A DNA stretch of 64,000 nt from Leptodactylus fallax (GCA_947044405.1 CAMRHE010000017.1:11185001-11249000); one strand, 5' to 3'; positions 21,111 through 32,607 are shown, counted from the stretch's first letter. Notes: a model not told the origin generated them from the letters alone. Numbers and translations are program-made.

Positions 21111-21794
21111 AGTGGTGCACATGGTATAGTGGTTGAGCAGCATGGCTCCCGGCATGTTATTACCTTTAGCCGCCCTGTCTCGGTACCGCTGATCTGCAGG
21201 GGTCCTGATGGTGGGCCCCTAGAAACAATTCCACTGGTGGGCCCAAGACATCCCAGTCCGACACTGCTACTGCCCTGTATTCACCTAAATCGTCTGCAGA
21301 GCCCGCTATATACCACTATACGCTCACCGTATACTGATAGTATCGGTATACAAACATGTCCAAGTTGGGGGCCCACTTGGACATGTTCGCCCCCTGTGCT
21401 AAACCCCTAGCTGCGCCTCTGTCGATAACCTATCCTGAGGATAGGTCATCAATTATGTAGCCTGGAAAACCTTTTTAATTCAAAGGATATAATAAAATCA
21501 GTCGGCAGAAGCAAGAGAGAGATTGTCGATGGTTTCCAAAAAAAAAAAATAAAAATATATCAGTTAAAATCAGTCCCATCAGTCATGTTAAGCAAGTTGG
21601 GCAGACTAAAGGATTTATGGGCGATATGTAGGAATCCAGCGGAATTAATGAGAAAAAAGGGAATTGAAACCGGACAAGAAATACATGACAGTCTAATCTC
21701 ACTGAGGGCTATTTTTGTCTCTTTTTCAGCCAGGAAGCGAAAAGACAAAATATTCAAATATTAGTTTTAACAGAGTTTTGGCTGCAGAAGCCTG

Positions 21795-22727
21795 TGAACC
21801 GAGAGCAAGGCAGGTGGTTTGGACTCCGCAACCAGAAATGAACGCACACGCGGTAGTTCAAGAAAAAAAATATATATTTACTATAAGTTAATAAAGGCTA
21901 GTTAAAGGTAAAATGACAGGGATAAAGACAAGCAAAATATACAATATAGCATGAACAATTTCAAGGCAAATTCTGCAATGGTTTCTACTTTTACTCTGTC
22001 CACTTCTGCAGTATGGACACTGAATGAACAATATACTCAAAACTATCCCTAACTGACCCTGACTTCACATTTGGGTGCACCCCCTTTTCCCCAGTGGTCC
22101 AGGTGGACCGCTTACAGTCCGTAGAAGCGCGCGGTGGGGCCCAAAGTCGGTCCTTTCTTTTATAGTGAAGCGTCCTCTCCTCACGGTTATCAGGATCTTG
22201 GGAGAAATGAAGTCCTCTTTAACAGACAGGGAAACCAAATGAATGCAATGTAATCCAACAGCAGATTCCACTCAGCACACTGACAGTCCTGCCGAATCCA
22301 TACACTGAGCTGGGATGTAAGCCGGGATTTAGCAGGTGCCGTCCAGTACATCAACAGCACTGCGAGTCTCTATCTGTGGTATCCATATACACAGTCACAA
22401 TGTCAGTCTCACTGATCAGCCACTGAGCACAGTTCCTTTCACGTGGACTCACTAGTCCTGTTGTCTCTTTACACTCTGTTTGTCTCAGGACCAAGATACA
22501 GCTTAGCTGTACAGAAAAATCTCCACACCAGTTCAATACAACACTTGCCAAGATGGCTGCTGCTCTCTGTCTCGTCACTTCCTGCTTCTCTGCTCACACT
22601 CTGTCTGCAGAACAGGCAGGCTGACATAAAAGGGGGGGGGTCTCACTCCAGCATCATGTCACAATTACAATGGCTGCTGTCTTAAAGGAACAGAATCACA
22701 GAAATACATTCAACATTAACAGTTTAT
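21795..22727 (-). other. Possible solo LTR or other retroelement fragment
   Basis: Read on the minus strand, this region begins TGTTAATG and ends TTCACA. It has a TATA-like ACTATAAAAG near 22161-22170 and looks like one uniform non-palindromic block, unlike the MITEs. I could not find a target duplication, primer site or coding region, so a solo LTR is only one possibility. The CCAAGATGGC at 22547-22556 contains a YY1-type core, common in retroelement promoters. Confidence 0.25.
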
Positions 22728-23298
22728 ACAGACAAATGAAGCTTAGGACAACATTGGCTGTCTCTTACAAGCCGCTCGGACAAATAGCTGAGAAAAGTTC
22801 AGGAGCTGCAGAGCTGGAGGGAGAAATTCTGTATTATTGTAAAGGACAGTAGACTGGATTTAATGGTCGAAGATTTTAATAAGATTATCAAAAGGACACT
22901 TGGAAGGTTAGCTGAACTTTCCATCGCCGTTCATATGACTGATCGTCACATCATAGGAATGTGTAGCAAAATATATTTCTGCAATCCGCAGAGTGTGAAT
23001 GTATTAGATATTTATTCCTATTAAATCAGAACATTCATCTCTATGAAGCAAGGAATGTCTGACCCCGCAACTCATCCCATTAAAATTAGCAGAAGAATAT
23101 TCCAGCACCTACTTGTACTTTATTACAGCTTCGTATATTAAGATGAATTGAAATTCCTTCTAGATTATTGACTTGGGTTCGCCCCAATGAAACTTTAACT
23201 AAAGAAAAAAAAACTTTAACCTAAGTCTTAAAGATGGCCATACACAGATGAATTTTGGCCAAACCTGCCGATTTCTGCAGGACCTGCTGACTAATGTA
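22728..23298. other. No gene seen
   Basis: AT-rich sequence. The phrase AAAGATGGCCATACACAGAT at about 23230 resembles the start of a dispersed repeat, with a possible decayed relative around 43070. Nothing coding. Confidence 0.4.
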
Positions 23299-23670
23299 CA
23301 GAGCTGTGCAAAGGTTCTGAAAAAAAAGCTGCAAAGAACGAACAATTTCAGAAATCGAAGAGTCAATTTTTTTTTTTTTGTCAATTATCAAGATGAAAGG
23401 TATGAAGAAAAGAGATATTTTGTGTGACCACTCTTTGGAGTACTGGAAGTAAGATAATGGACCCCCTTGATCTCACCATCATCCAGTATGTCTGGGATGA
23501 CATGAAGAGACAGAAGGATTGGACAAGCCTACATCCACAGAAGATCTGTGCTTAGTTCTCCAAGATGGCGGGAACAACCTCCCTGCCGAGTTCTGCCAAA
23601 AACTGTCTGTAAGTACCGAGTAGAACTGATGGAAGGCAAAGGGCAAAGGTCACAGCAAATATTGATGGGA
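23299..23670 (+). pseudogene. Internally deleted Tc1-like element
   Basis: TA at 23297-23298 is followed by CAGAGCTGTGCAAAGGTTCT, the left end of a distinct Tc1-like family, then an AT-rich leader to about 23450. The sequence then jumps to a decayed transposase C terminus on the plus strand: TCACCATCATCCAGTATGTC encodes an IIQYVWDDMKRQKDW-like segment, followed by LHPQKIC and FCQKLS pieces with a stop and substitutions. The body, including the catalytic core, is missing. The family assignment rests on recalled similarity to fish and frog Tc1 elements. Confidence 0.6.
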
Positions 23671-23671
23671 T

Positions 23672-23850
23672 TATGACTACACACAGTGATCCTTTGTAGT
23701 CTGTAACCATGGAGACACACAGTTCTGCACAGTGGCTGTTAACACAAAACTATCAAATTTTTTTGTACAAGCAGTAGAGGACAGAAGGGTTATGACTGCA
23801 CAGGGGGTAATTTGTAGTCTGTAACCATGGAAAGACAATGCTCTGCATAG
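23672..23850. repeat. Two right-arm copies of the 8.6-kb foldback MITE
   Basis: TTTGTAGTCTGTAACCATGG occurs at about 23692 and again, with an ATTTG start, at about 23811. Each is preceded by ATGACTACACA or ATGACTGCACA. They match the right arm at 8760-8806 and lie about 120 bp apart in direct orientation. Confidence 0.7.
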
Positions 23851-25208
23851 TAATTTTTACTATTTTAGTATTTTTAAGACCATTAACAATATTGCTTTTG
23901 TTTATTTCAATGCACGGAAGCAATAAAAAAATTTTTTATTCAATGCTGTAGGCATCTGCCTTTACTACCAGTACCCAAAGTACACACACATCAATGGGCA
24001 ATAAACACAAAATGCATTAAGACTAATAAAGCTATTATAAAAAAAAAGACACATAAAATGTAAAAGTTATTCTCATAAAAGCTGCTGAGAAAAATTTTAT
24101 ACACCGTTTCTGGTATTGAAGCTCAGCCCTATTCACTTGACTTGGCAATACCACACATGGCCTGAGGACAAGAGTGGCGCTGTTTCAAACTTTTTTTTGC
24201 ATTCACTTTTATGAATTCATTGTTTTATATTTTACTATATTTTTTTCTTGAAAGGAAACAATCTAATAAACAACCCCAGACCACAGCTTGATGAATTGAG
24301 CTAGAGCCGACATGTACGGTGTCAGTCTTCTCGTACCACCTCAAGCCATATTAATAACATACAGATGTTTTCTTTTTTTCGAGCTTGTTAAAACAAAGGG
24401 AGCGAGCACATTCACTCCACCCTTACAGGCAGCTTATGAAAGCCAGATCTGTGCAAACCGCAGACTCCATTCTGAATTGTGTACATATCTGCCGTCTGGA
24501 ATTCTCCGCTCTCTTATTAATATCACCGGATTAACGTGGAGTTTGATTTTGGCCATGAAAGACAAGCACCATGTTATGTACCACATATATTGTGTTAAGG
24601 ATTTGAGGAAAACTCAGACCATATGTTATTTAATATCAAATCATCTTTTATAAGTATAAAAATAAAAAAAAAGGATAATATTATAAACCCAGGTATCGGG
24701 ATCAGAGTCCCAGTGTCTTTCATAGTCAACCAAACCCAACAGTCGGTATAAGATTTCACATCCCTCGAGCTCATAAAATAGGAGGGGTCCTTAGACGATA
24801 ATCTAATTCATGTCTGTAACACTTCAGAAAACATTAGGGCAATAAAATAAAATGGGGGGGGGGGGGGGTTGCTACATTCACAAATGTGTTTCTGCCACTT
24901 TCATAGCAGCACATTATGTAGATGTAAGTGAAGGATGGGGGTTAAAGGGGTTCTTTTGCCGGGCTCCGCCACTGTGGCCAAAGTAAACAACCTAAAATGT
25001 CCATATGGCAGGGTGAGAACTCTGTAGATGGAATTCCTACCAAACTGTAAGGGGGAGCATTTAGGTGCACTTGTCCCTGCAATATTACAACTCTTGCTCG
25101 CTCAAAGAGGTTATCTAGGATTAGAAAACATGGCCGCTTTCTTTCAGGAAAGGCCCCACTTCCTCTTCTCCCTTGCTGCAGCTCAGACCCATTCATTTGT
25201 TGTCACTT
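23851..25208. other. No gene; T2-like fragment and a candidate non-coding element
   Basis: 24060-24200 carries decayed T2-like modules (CAGCCCTATTCACTTGACTT, GAGTGGCGCTGTTT). 24310-24640 looks unique and includes an open frame without a domain; it could be a non-coding regulatory element. A poly-G tract is at 24854-24868. A T2-like left end TTAAAGGGGTTCTTTTGCC begins at 24943. Confidence 0.4.
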
Positions 25209-26256
25209 CCTGTGAGTCCTGCTTCCCCATCCCACATAGAGAAAGCCTGTGAGACCTGCTTCTCCCATATACATAGAGAAAGCCTGTGAGGCCTGCTTCC
25301 CCTTTACATAGAGAGAGCCGGGTCCTGCTCTCCCATATACATAGAGAAAGCCTGTGAGTCCTGCTTCTCCCATATACATAGAGAAAGCCTGTGAGGCCTA
25401 CTTCTCCCATATACATAGAGAAAGCCTGTGAGTCCTGCTTCTCCCACATACATAGAGAAAGCCTGTGAGTCCTGCATCTCCCATATACATAGAGAAAGCC
25501 TGTGAGTCCTGCTTCTCCCATATACATAGAGAAAGCCTGTGAGTCCTGCTTCTCCCATATACATAGAGAAAGCCTGTGAGTCCTGCTTCTCCCATATACA
25601 TAGAGAAAGCCTGTGAGTCCTGCATCTCCCATATACATAGAGAAAGCCTGTGAGTCCCGTTTCCCCCATATACATAGAGAAAGCCTGTGAGTCCCGTTTC
25701 CCCATCCCACATAGAAAAAGCCTGTGAGTCCTGCTTCTCCCACCTACATAGGGAAAGCCTGTGAGTCCTGCTTCTCCCACCTACATAGGGAAAGCCTGTG
25801 AGTCCTGCTTCTCCCACCTACATAGAGAAAGCCTGTGAGTCCTGCTTCTCCCACCTACATAGGGAAAGCCTGTGAGTCCTGCTTCTCCCACCTACATAGA
25901 GAAAGCCTGTGAGTCCTGCATGTCCCATATACATAGAGAAAGCCTGTGAGTCCTGCATCTCCCATATACATAGGGAAAGCCTGTGAGTCCTGCATGTCCC
26001 ATATACATAGAGAAAGCCTGTGAGTCCTGCTTCTCCCATATACATAGAGAAAGCCTGTGAGTCCTGCTTCCCCCATATACATAGAGAAAGCCTGTGAGTC
26101 CTGCTTCTCCTATATACATAGAGAAAGCCTGTGAGTCCTGCATGTCCCATATACATAGAGAAAGCCTGTGAGTCTTGTTTCTCCCATATACATAGAGAAA
26201 GCCTGTGAGTCCTGCTTCTCCCAACCATTTATAGAGAAAACCTGTGAGTCCTGCTT
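25209..26256 (-). repeat. 37-bp minisatellite, about 28 copies
   Basis: The plus-strand unit is CATAGAGAAAGCCTGTGAGT plus CCTGCTTCTCCCATATA (37 bp). Variants include CATCTCCC, CATGTCCC, CACCTA, GGGAAAG and GTCCCGTTT, partly grouped: the CACCTA variants cluster at 25740-25915. Because 37 is not a multiple of 3 and the minus strand lacks stops in all phases, several overlapping frames of up to 186 codons appear, each with a 37-residue period. I read these as repeat artefacts, not a protein. Confidence 0.96.
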
Positions 26257-27428
26257 AAATACATCCACACCAAGTGAATGACAGCTCTTCCTACAATCTG
26301 TGGGAAGGGAAGGCAGGAGTAAGTCTTCCTGAAAATGTGGGCCAGGCAGGCAGGACTCCATGTTTTTCACTATTTGGGTGTGGAAGAAGCAGGACACAGG
26401 ATTTTTCTATAAGTGGGCAGAGGAAGCAGAACTCTCATACTATCTTTATTTAGTCTGGACCCCTTTAAGATCCTCCTTTAAGCCTCAATGCGCACGATCG
26501 GGTGATCTGTCAGTGTGCTAGCCATGTTTTTAATGTCTATCACACTGACCCATTCTTTTCTTATGGCCCTATATACACAACTGTCTATCATCCTAGGTCT
26601 GGGGGGGGTTGCTGTGAGTCTGGTGGCAAAACTCAGGACTGGTCATATTCCTATCCAGTTTACAGTCCAGAGTCAATTAAAAGTATGGATCACGGACAGC
26701 ACACTGACATCATCCATGTGCCACCCGTAACCCGGGACATTTTCTCATGGATCCGGAACATGCACATAGGCTAAAAATGGTCACCGGAAAGAATGGTCTA
26801 AGCTCTGACAGACCTCAGCACATAAGATGTTTTTGTACGTGGCTTCCCTCCAGCAATAGCAGGCCATTTTGACAAAACCTGCAAAATTCTAAATTTGGCT
26901 GTAAATCTGAAAAAATATTGTGACATTAAATATCAGGAGATTTTATTTTTTATTTATATTTTTAACTTAGAAATGTTTTTCAAAAGCTGATTTTCCCTTT
27001 AAATCACATGATACCAGATGCTACAGTGGGAAATATTCAGAAAATCACATGGCTGGACAAGATGCCCTCCGGCAAGTATTTTATATGGCTCTTTTGTTAT
27101 GTGCATATAATCGGCTTACTCATCACTATACAAAAATATCTCAGACATTTCTTTGACCAGTAGTTGAAGAAAAGCCTGAGGATACAAGACATTACTCATA
27201 TACAGAAGAAGGAGCGATATAACCCAGACACGACAATGGGGATTTCTAGAGTTTTCTTCCTTTGGCCATGGCTACACTTTTTGTAGACTTCGTGATTGAT
27301 TTTAACTATTTATTGACAGCCGCTTCACCCACAAGATTGAATACTAATATATGCATGCATTTGGACTGCAGAGGTAGCGCAATAGTTAAAACGAAGGAGT
27401 GTCAAAAAGTTACAGTGTAGCCCTGACC
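26257..27428. other. No gene seen
   Basis: The sequence flanking the minisatellite (26257-26460) keeps AAGCAGGAC and GCAGGACTC echoes of the unit. Overlapping frames at 26502-26774 have no domain. The rest is AT-rich. Confidence 0.45.
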
Positions 27429-27835
27429 TTAAAGGGGTTTTCCTGGGTTGTGATATTGAGGACCTATCCTTATGATAGACCATCAGTATTAGGTTGGTAA
27501 AGTCTGACACCCTGAACTTCCGTTCAACTGTCTGAAGAGCTTGCGGTGCTGGGGTGAGCTCCATTTCCTCATAGGTCAGTGATGTCATCATGTCCATTGG
27601 TCACATGGTGCACTTCAGTCCCTTCAAATGAATGAGACTAAGCTGCAATACCAAGTATAACCACACTACAGTGCTGTGCTTGATAAGCAGTGAAGAGGTC
27701 ACAGCACTAGTCCAAATGTCTCAGCCCATTCAATCAGATAATTGGTGGGGGTCCTGGCACCCCCATCAGTCTGATATTGATGACCTTTCCAAAGGACAGG
27801 AGATTAGTATCACAATCCTGGAGAACAACTTTGAA
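27429..27835. mobile_element. T2-like MITE, nearly complete
   Basis: TTAA 27429-27432 plus AGGGGTTTTCCTGG at the left. The arms contain GAGGACCTATCCTTATGATA and GATGACCTTTCCAAAGGACA. The centre has CAATACCAAGTATAACCACA. The right end (GGAGAACAACTTTGAAG) has lost its exact TTAA. Confidence 0.82.
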
Positions 27836-29928
27836 GAGCATCAGACTTTTCAGGATAAGCTGCCATGTGCCATCTACTATTTTTGACCATAATATGACTT
27901 GTATTTTTAGCAGACTCCATCTCTAGCTGCTATGACATCTTCCATACACTGCAGAAGGAGAAAACAGGATATTCTTCTCTGTAGCTCTCTGACTACTCAA
28001 ACTTCATGGAGGACATTACAGAGAAGCCCCAACTAGTACTGCTGGTAATAAAGCATTAAAATCATAAAACAAATTTTCATAAATGAATAGTACAGGTGAA
28101 CATAAGAAACTTCAGAATATGTCTTATTAAAGAAATCGTTTTCCTTCTCCACTTAGCAGGCTTAGAAGTCTATGGAGAGGGTAGGGGAGGAGGAGACAGC
28201 AGCTGAGCAGGAGGAGAAGAAAAGTAAAGGTAGGAGTAGAATAGCCGTTATAAAGGCTATTCCAACACTGCTTCAGTTAAAAACATGTTTCCCCAATGAT
28301 AGAATCCCTTTAATATCAGATTTGTAGGGGTCCAACCCTGGCACCCCTGCTGATCAGCTATTCACAGCTTCTGGTGCTATACAGTGGACTGTGCTGGCAG
28401 CAGATATCCACTTGAATGGGAGATGAGCTGCAGTAGCCCAGAACGGCCACTAGACAGCGGATGGAGCCATCTACTTCCAGGTAAGGATAGGTAATCGATA
28501 TCATAAGGCTTATGCAAAGAGTGCTATAGAATAATAAGATATCAGGATGTAATGAGGGCTATCTAAATAAGGTTTTATATAATAATCTGCCAAAAAATTC
28601 TATTTAAACAACAATATGCTATTCTGTATCCAGCCCTATGAATAATTCATAGACGCTTAGAAGAATACACAGCGGCATATGTTGTAACATCAGGAAAATG
28701 CAATTACTGTGTATGTAAAGAAAATCCTCTGTTCACATCAGCAGAATATCCCTCTACGCCCACAGTTTACACCCCACTGACTACATTAATGACTGGAGCA
28801 TGATGGAGCGTTGTGGCTTCCATCTCCATGACTGGCACATCAATTCTTCCCGCAGTCTAAAATCCCTAATTCAATTTTTTGCAGGTTCTATATATGAGAC
28901 TAATGTACTCGGATATGTCCCTGCTGGGACCATAGCAGAGCTGTAAGACACCAACTACTATAGATATCACTGGAATACTACCCAATCAGATCATAGAGAA
29001 GAGCTGTGGTCAGGCGTAGGGGTAAAACTATGCCAAACCCTAAAAAACAACAACAACAGATGAGCCATCCCAACTACGGTAGTTAGAAGAATCCAACCAC
29101 ACAGTGTCCATCTGCTGGGACCACCAGAAAACAGCTGTGATCTGTAGAGTAACCTGGCAGTAAGTGTTCAATTTCCCTGCAGCGCCACCATGGGGGGCGT
29201 GAGAACCAGGGTGTATCCCTCCCCAATTCTGGCCACGGTGTATGGTCATACACCACTTCAGTCGTCTGAATAGGGACTCTGGAAATAGAGCAAGCTTTTG
29301 GCCATCTCCGGTGGTCCCCATTCAAATAAAGGGAGCGGCACACACTGAACGACCAAGTACCGTGAGCGGAACTGGGGTGCTAAACACTCGGGTTCTCAAG
29401 ATTAATGGGGGTAACTTGTTCTAACTGGAATACCCCATTTAAATAAATGAGGTCTCTGTATAATACAGGATAGGATTGGTCCTCCACAGTGAGGGATGCT
29501 CTTTAGACCCGCTCTCTGTTCTGGCCAAGGGATGAGGATCCTGTTCCCTCCTCTAGTAATTTAGAATTCCCTAATAATGGGAAATAGGTTTTTGAAACTG
29601 GACAATCCCTTTAAATGAACATGTAATAAAATTAATTATGAATAATACCTGTACTGGAATTAAAAGGAATGTGGGGATCCGTAATGAGTAAGGGGAGGCC
29701 CAAAGGGCGCTCTATAACAAGATAAATACTCTAGAAGAAGGCCGCTATTAAAACATGGCTAGCACAATGACAAACCACACAGTCATGAGCATGTAGCCTC
29801 ATTTCAGAAGTATCCCAAACATTCTGGGCAAGTTGGTAAGTATGCCTACATCTTCTGTGCATGGAAAGAACCATAAGAGGAATCCGGGGTAAACTGACCT
29901 CTACTATATTATGTCTACATCTATTCCC
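27836..29928. other. No gene; one T2-like fragment
   Basis: A right end GATAGAATCCCTTTAAT (TTAA 28310-28313) is followed by T2-like body sequence to about 28505 (GGGGTCCAACCCTGGCACCC, GGATAGGTAATCGATATC). Frames at 29040-29343 are unsupported. A decayed TTAAA end is near 29611 (GGACAATCCCTTTAAATG). Confidence 0.45.
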
Positions 29929-30301
29929 TTAAAGGGGTTGCACCATTATGGACACTTATCCTCTATCCACAGGACAGGGGATAAGTGTCTGATCACTAGG
30001 GGCCTGAATGCAGAGTCCCCCATTGATCAGGAGGATGGTGGACCAAAAGTCCCCCTAAAGCCTACTTGTGAATGGAGTGCCAGTGTGCTTGTGTGACCAG
30101 CGCTCCATTCACTGCTATGGAGCTGCCAGGACTCTAATCTCCAGCAGCCCCATAGACATGAATGAAGCGCCCGTCACGCAAGTGCACTGGCACTCCATTC
30201 ACAAGTAGGCTTTAGGGGGACCCGGTGTTCGGGCCCCCAGCGATCGTACGCTTAGGGGGAAAAAGGAAGGGAAAGTGCCCATATTGGCACAAGCCCTTTA
30301 C
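29929..30301. mobile_element. T2-like MITE, nearly complete
   Basis: TTAA 29929-29932 plus AGGGGTTGCACC at the left. The central arms are strongly complementary: TAAAGCCTACTTGTGAATGG/CCATTCACAAGTAGGCTTTA, then AGTGCCAGTG/CACTGGCACT. The right end CACAAGCCCTTTACG has a decayed TTAA. A related copy is at 56205-56485. Confidence 0.85.
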
Positions 30302-30315
30302 GTAAAGCATATGAG

Positions 30316-30385
30316 AAGAGCAGTCTCCAACCTGTGGTTTTTCAGCTGCTGCAAAACTACAATTCCCAGCATGCCCATTGCTGCA
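30316..30385. repeat. Dispersed repeat fragment
   Basis: CAGTCTCCAACCTGTGG followed by AAAACTACAATTCCCAGCAT is a phrase that recurs, decayed, at 7088-7170 and, inverted in its second half, at 56517-56585. The family was not determined. Confidence 0.6.
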
Positions 30386-31364
30386 TTACATAATAAACCA
30401 AAACAACCCACTGTACAATGACTTGGCACCTGGTTGGCATCTCTACTTAACGAACTCGGCACATAGCTTAAAGACTTCTACAATCTATGACCTAATCCCT
30501 ATAATTTAGGATTTAACTAGTTGTGGACAGGATTACTCTTCTCTGCACTTCTGTATTGAATGAAGTCAGTTCTGCCAGAGATTATTAAATCAGAATATTT
30601 TCAGATGTAGCTAATGGGGCAGTAAAGCAAACTCCCTCCACAGCCTATGAATCATTTTCATGGCATAGGGTGGAGGAGACATCAACATGTGAATGTGAGC
30701 AAAGGCTTGAATGTTACGGAAATGGAAAACTGAGTCAAGCTCTGCCTGAGCTGCGCTCTTTTTCTTTTTTCCCTCCGCTGGTCAGGAAACAGCTGACCAG
30801 ATACAATTAAACCCACCTGTGTGAGCCCGGGCCGATGGCTCCAAGTCCGTGAGCAGAATGTGAACATAAAACTGCGCGGTAACAGTTACCATATACTGAC
30901 TAATACAAATGGAGCATTACATATAAAATCAGTGTCAGGGGATTAGCACAAGGAAAAAATCACCAGCAAAAACAAGAACACATGCAGATGGGGTTACTGC
31001 AGCTTCTGCTGGACATAAGGGGCCCATTATTGTCCCAGATCCCTCGGTGGGTCCTCTGGTACTTTGGTGGCCACTACGACTCGGCATATAAAGCTTAGCA
31101 GAGAAGGCCCTCAAGGACTGTGCAGGTGCGGGTGAAGAGGTGGGCACTTTTTTCCCCCATGTATACTTACCTATGGAGGAACTATATACCAAGACGCTGA
31201 ATTAAACTCATTTCAACACCACCACTAGGCCCAAGACCTTCAACAACTTGTATTCAACATGGGAACTGTCAGTCACGTCATGTCTACTGAAGAAATCATC
31301 TAAGTCAGTCTACTTCGGGGACACATCTGATGAAGTGTATGGGGGCCTCCTTGCAAAATGTCTG
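30386..31364. other. No gene seen
   Basis: AT-rich, low-copy-looking. The short minus-strand frames at 30682-30867 and 30935-31192 lack any domain. Confidence 0.5.
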
Positions 31365-31545
31365 GGAATAACAGGATATAGTATAATGTTGTACCGTGTT
31401 AGCCATTGAAAGTAGTGGAAGAGTGAAGAAATCAGGCGATACCTTTTAGAGGCTGAGTATATTTATAAGTAAGCTTTCAGGAGTGCTAGCTCCCTTCATC
31501 AGACATGGTGTGATACAAGAACTGAAAATTCACAGATTTTTATAC
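31365..31545. repeat. Dispersed retroelement-like fragment
   Basis: Phrases GTACCGTGTTAGCC, GCGATACCTTTTAGAGGCTG and AAGCTTTCAGGAGTGCTAGC with CTTCATCAGACATGG match a repeat that I recall as common in frog and fish genomes. The superfamily cannot be decided from this fragment. Confidence 0.5.
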
Positions 31546-32282
31546 ACATGGGTTTAACAGGTTCATACATGTTGGATTTCAAAATGCCTGATGCTTGTGT
31601 TCTCATAGGAGATAAGATGCTGCCAGAGGTGTCCAGCGTCTCAGAGGAGGAATGTAGGGAGGATGGGAGTACTAGTCAGTCACAGTTGGGCTCATGGTGG
31701 TGGTCGGCTCCACTAAGACTCAGGTACTCCGCAGGGTCTGGTGCAACAGTGAAGAGGGAGCCTGCAACGTGGATGTTTCTGGTGGCAGTATAACCTGGGG
31801 CACTCCCTGTATTAAGTCTCCAGCCTGATGGTGGTTGGGGTACCCTTGATGATAGTGCAGTATTAAGAACTTAGCAAACATGAAGAAAAGTGCAGGAGAA
31901 CTTTCAAACAACAGTCTTCCTCAGAATGGAGTCACCGACTTGGAATGCCACTGGGCTGGGGCTGAGCCTTGGTGACCGTTCTCCCAGTGGTCAGTCAGTG
32001 TCTCTCTAGTTTTGGCAGTCTCCTCAAAAAGAGTGCCCTATTCTCTTCCATAAAAACACATATCTGCAATTCCACAGACCGCAGGGTGCAGGTTCCTAAA
32101 GGTTGCTAGGCCAAGCCTGAGGCTCGTAGGTCTTAGTCGTAGTTACAAGGTCCAAAAAATTCCCTGCTGAGTGTTCATAGGTACAGGTGAGGGAGTAAAT
32201 AGGGATAGCTGACACCCAAATGAGAACTTGCCGCCAACTTTCTACAGTGTATGGACAGATTTAGGCTTTATTGCCCTATACT
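31546..32282. other. No gene seen
   Basis: No domain in the small frames on either strand and no clear repeat. Confidence 0.5.
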
Positions 32283-32607
32283 TTAAAAGGGATTGTCCAG
32301 GAATTACAGTTCTGGGCCAGCAGGTAAAGGAAAGTGTCCTCCATTGCTGTCCATTCCAGGGGCACGTGGGGGCTGGTTACGGTGTTAGTCTTCGCTGCAC
32401 GTGACTGCTGTGACCAGAGGTCCCCCGACATCACTCACATACATCACCGGTGACATCCCGGGTCCTTTCCCTACTAATTGGCCTCAGAGGTTATGTAGTG
32501 CGAGGACTTCTGCCGGAACAAGTTCATGGCAACTGCTGGAACAGGGGGAATATTTTACCTTCCTGGCCTCCTGACCCAGAACAGTAATTCCTGGACAACC
32601 CCTTTAA
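32283..32607. mobile_element. T2-like MITE, complete
   Basis: TTAA 32283-32286 plus AAGGGATTGTCCAGGAATTA at the left and TAATTCCTGGACAACCCCT plus TTAA 32604-32607 at the right are clear inverted ends. The centre shows the GCACGTGACTGCTGTGACC type of module shared with 19500-19926 and 60395-60820. Confidence 0.9.

Larger units (their letters stand above)
18230..21266. mobile_element. Second hAT-like element, nested, 3.0 kb
   Basis: The left end CAGGGTCGGACTGG (18230-18243) and the right end CCAGTCCGACACTG (21253-21266) are inverted repeats with one mismatch. The exact 8-bp duplication CTACTGCC lies at 18222-18229 and 21267-21274. It is inserted in the outer hAT-like element. No transposase was found. 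The interior has been filled by T2-like MITEs and a minisatellite. Right-end remnants of the same family are at 9012-9072 and 52380-52435. Confidence 0.9.
15849..21421. mobile_element. Composite hAT-like element, 5.6 kb
   Basis: Terminal inverted repeats CAGAGGCGCAGCTAG (15849-15863) and CTAGCTGCGCCTCTG (21407-21421) match over 15 bp. An exact 8-bp duplication TCGATAAC lies at 15841-15848 and 21422-21429. Eight-bp duplications and CA-initiated ends are hallmarks of hAT transposons. No transposase frame is present, so the element is non-autonomous. It has grown by later insertions: a palindromic MITE, a T2-like foldback and a second hAT-like element. The original core is probably only 15849 to about 16469 plus the short right end at 21275-21421. 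Confidence 0.9.
15653..21478. mobile_element. T2-like MITE split by a 5.6-kb insertion
   Basis: The left part (to 15848) contains CGCCTATCAGACCCCAAT. The right part (from 21422) contains ACCTATCCTGAGGATAGG and the end CCTTTTTAATT with TTAA at 21475-21478. If the insertion and one copy of TCGATAAC are removed, the parts join into a normal T2-like arm (ATCTTTAATCGATAACCTAT). The left TTAA end is not clear. Confidence 0.8.

Noticed and set aside
25183..25817. Overlapping minus-strand ORFs of 139-186 codons resembling a repetitive protein
   Set aside because: They are translations of the 37-bp minisatellite, open in all phases with a 37-residue period. Starts and stops depend only on single unit variants.
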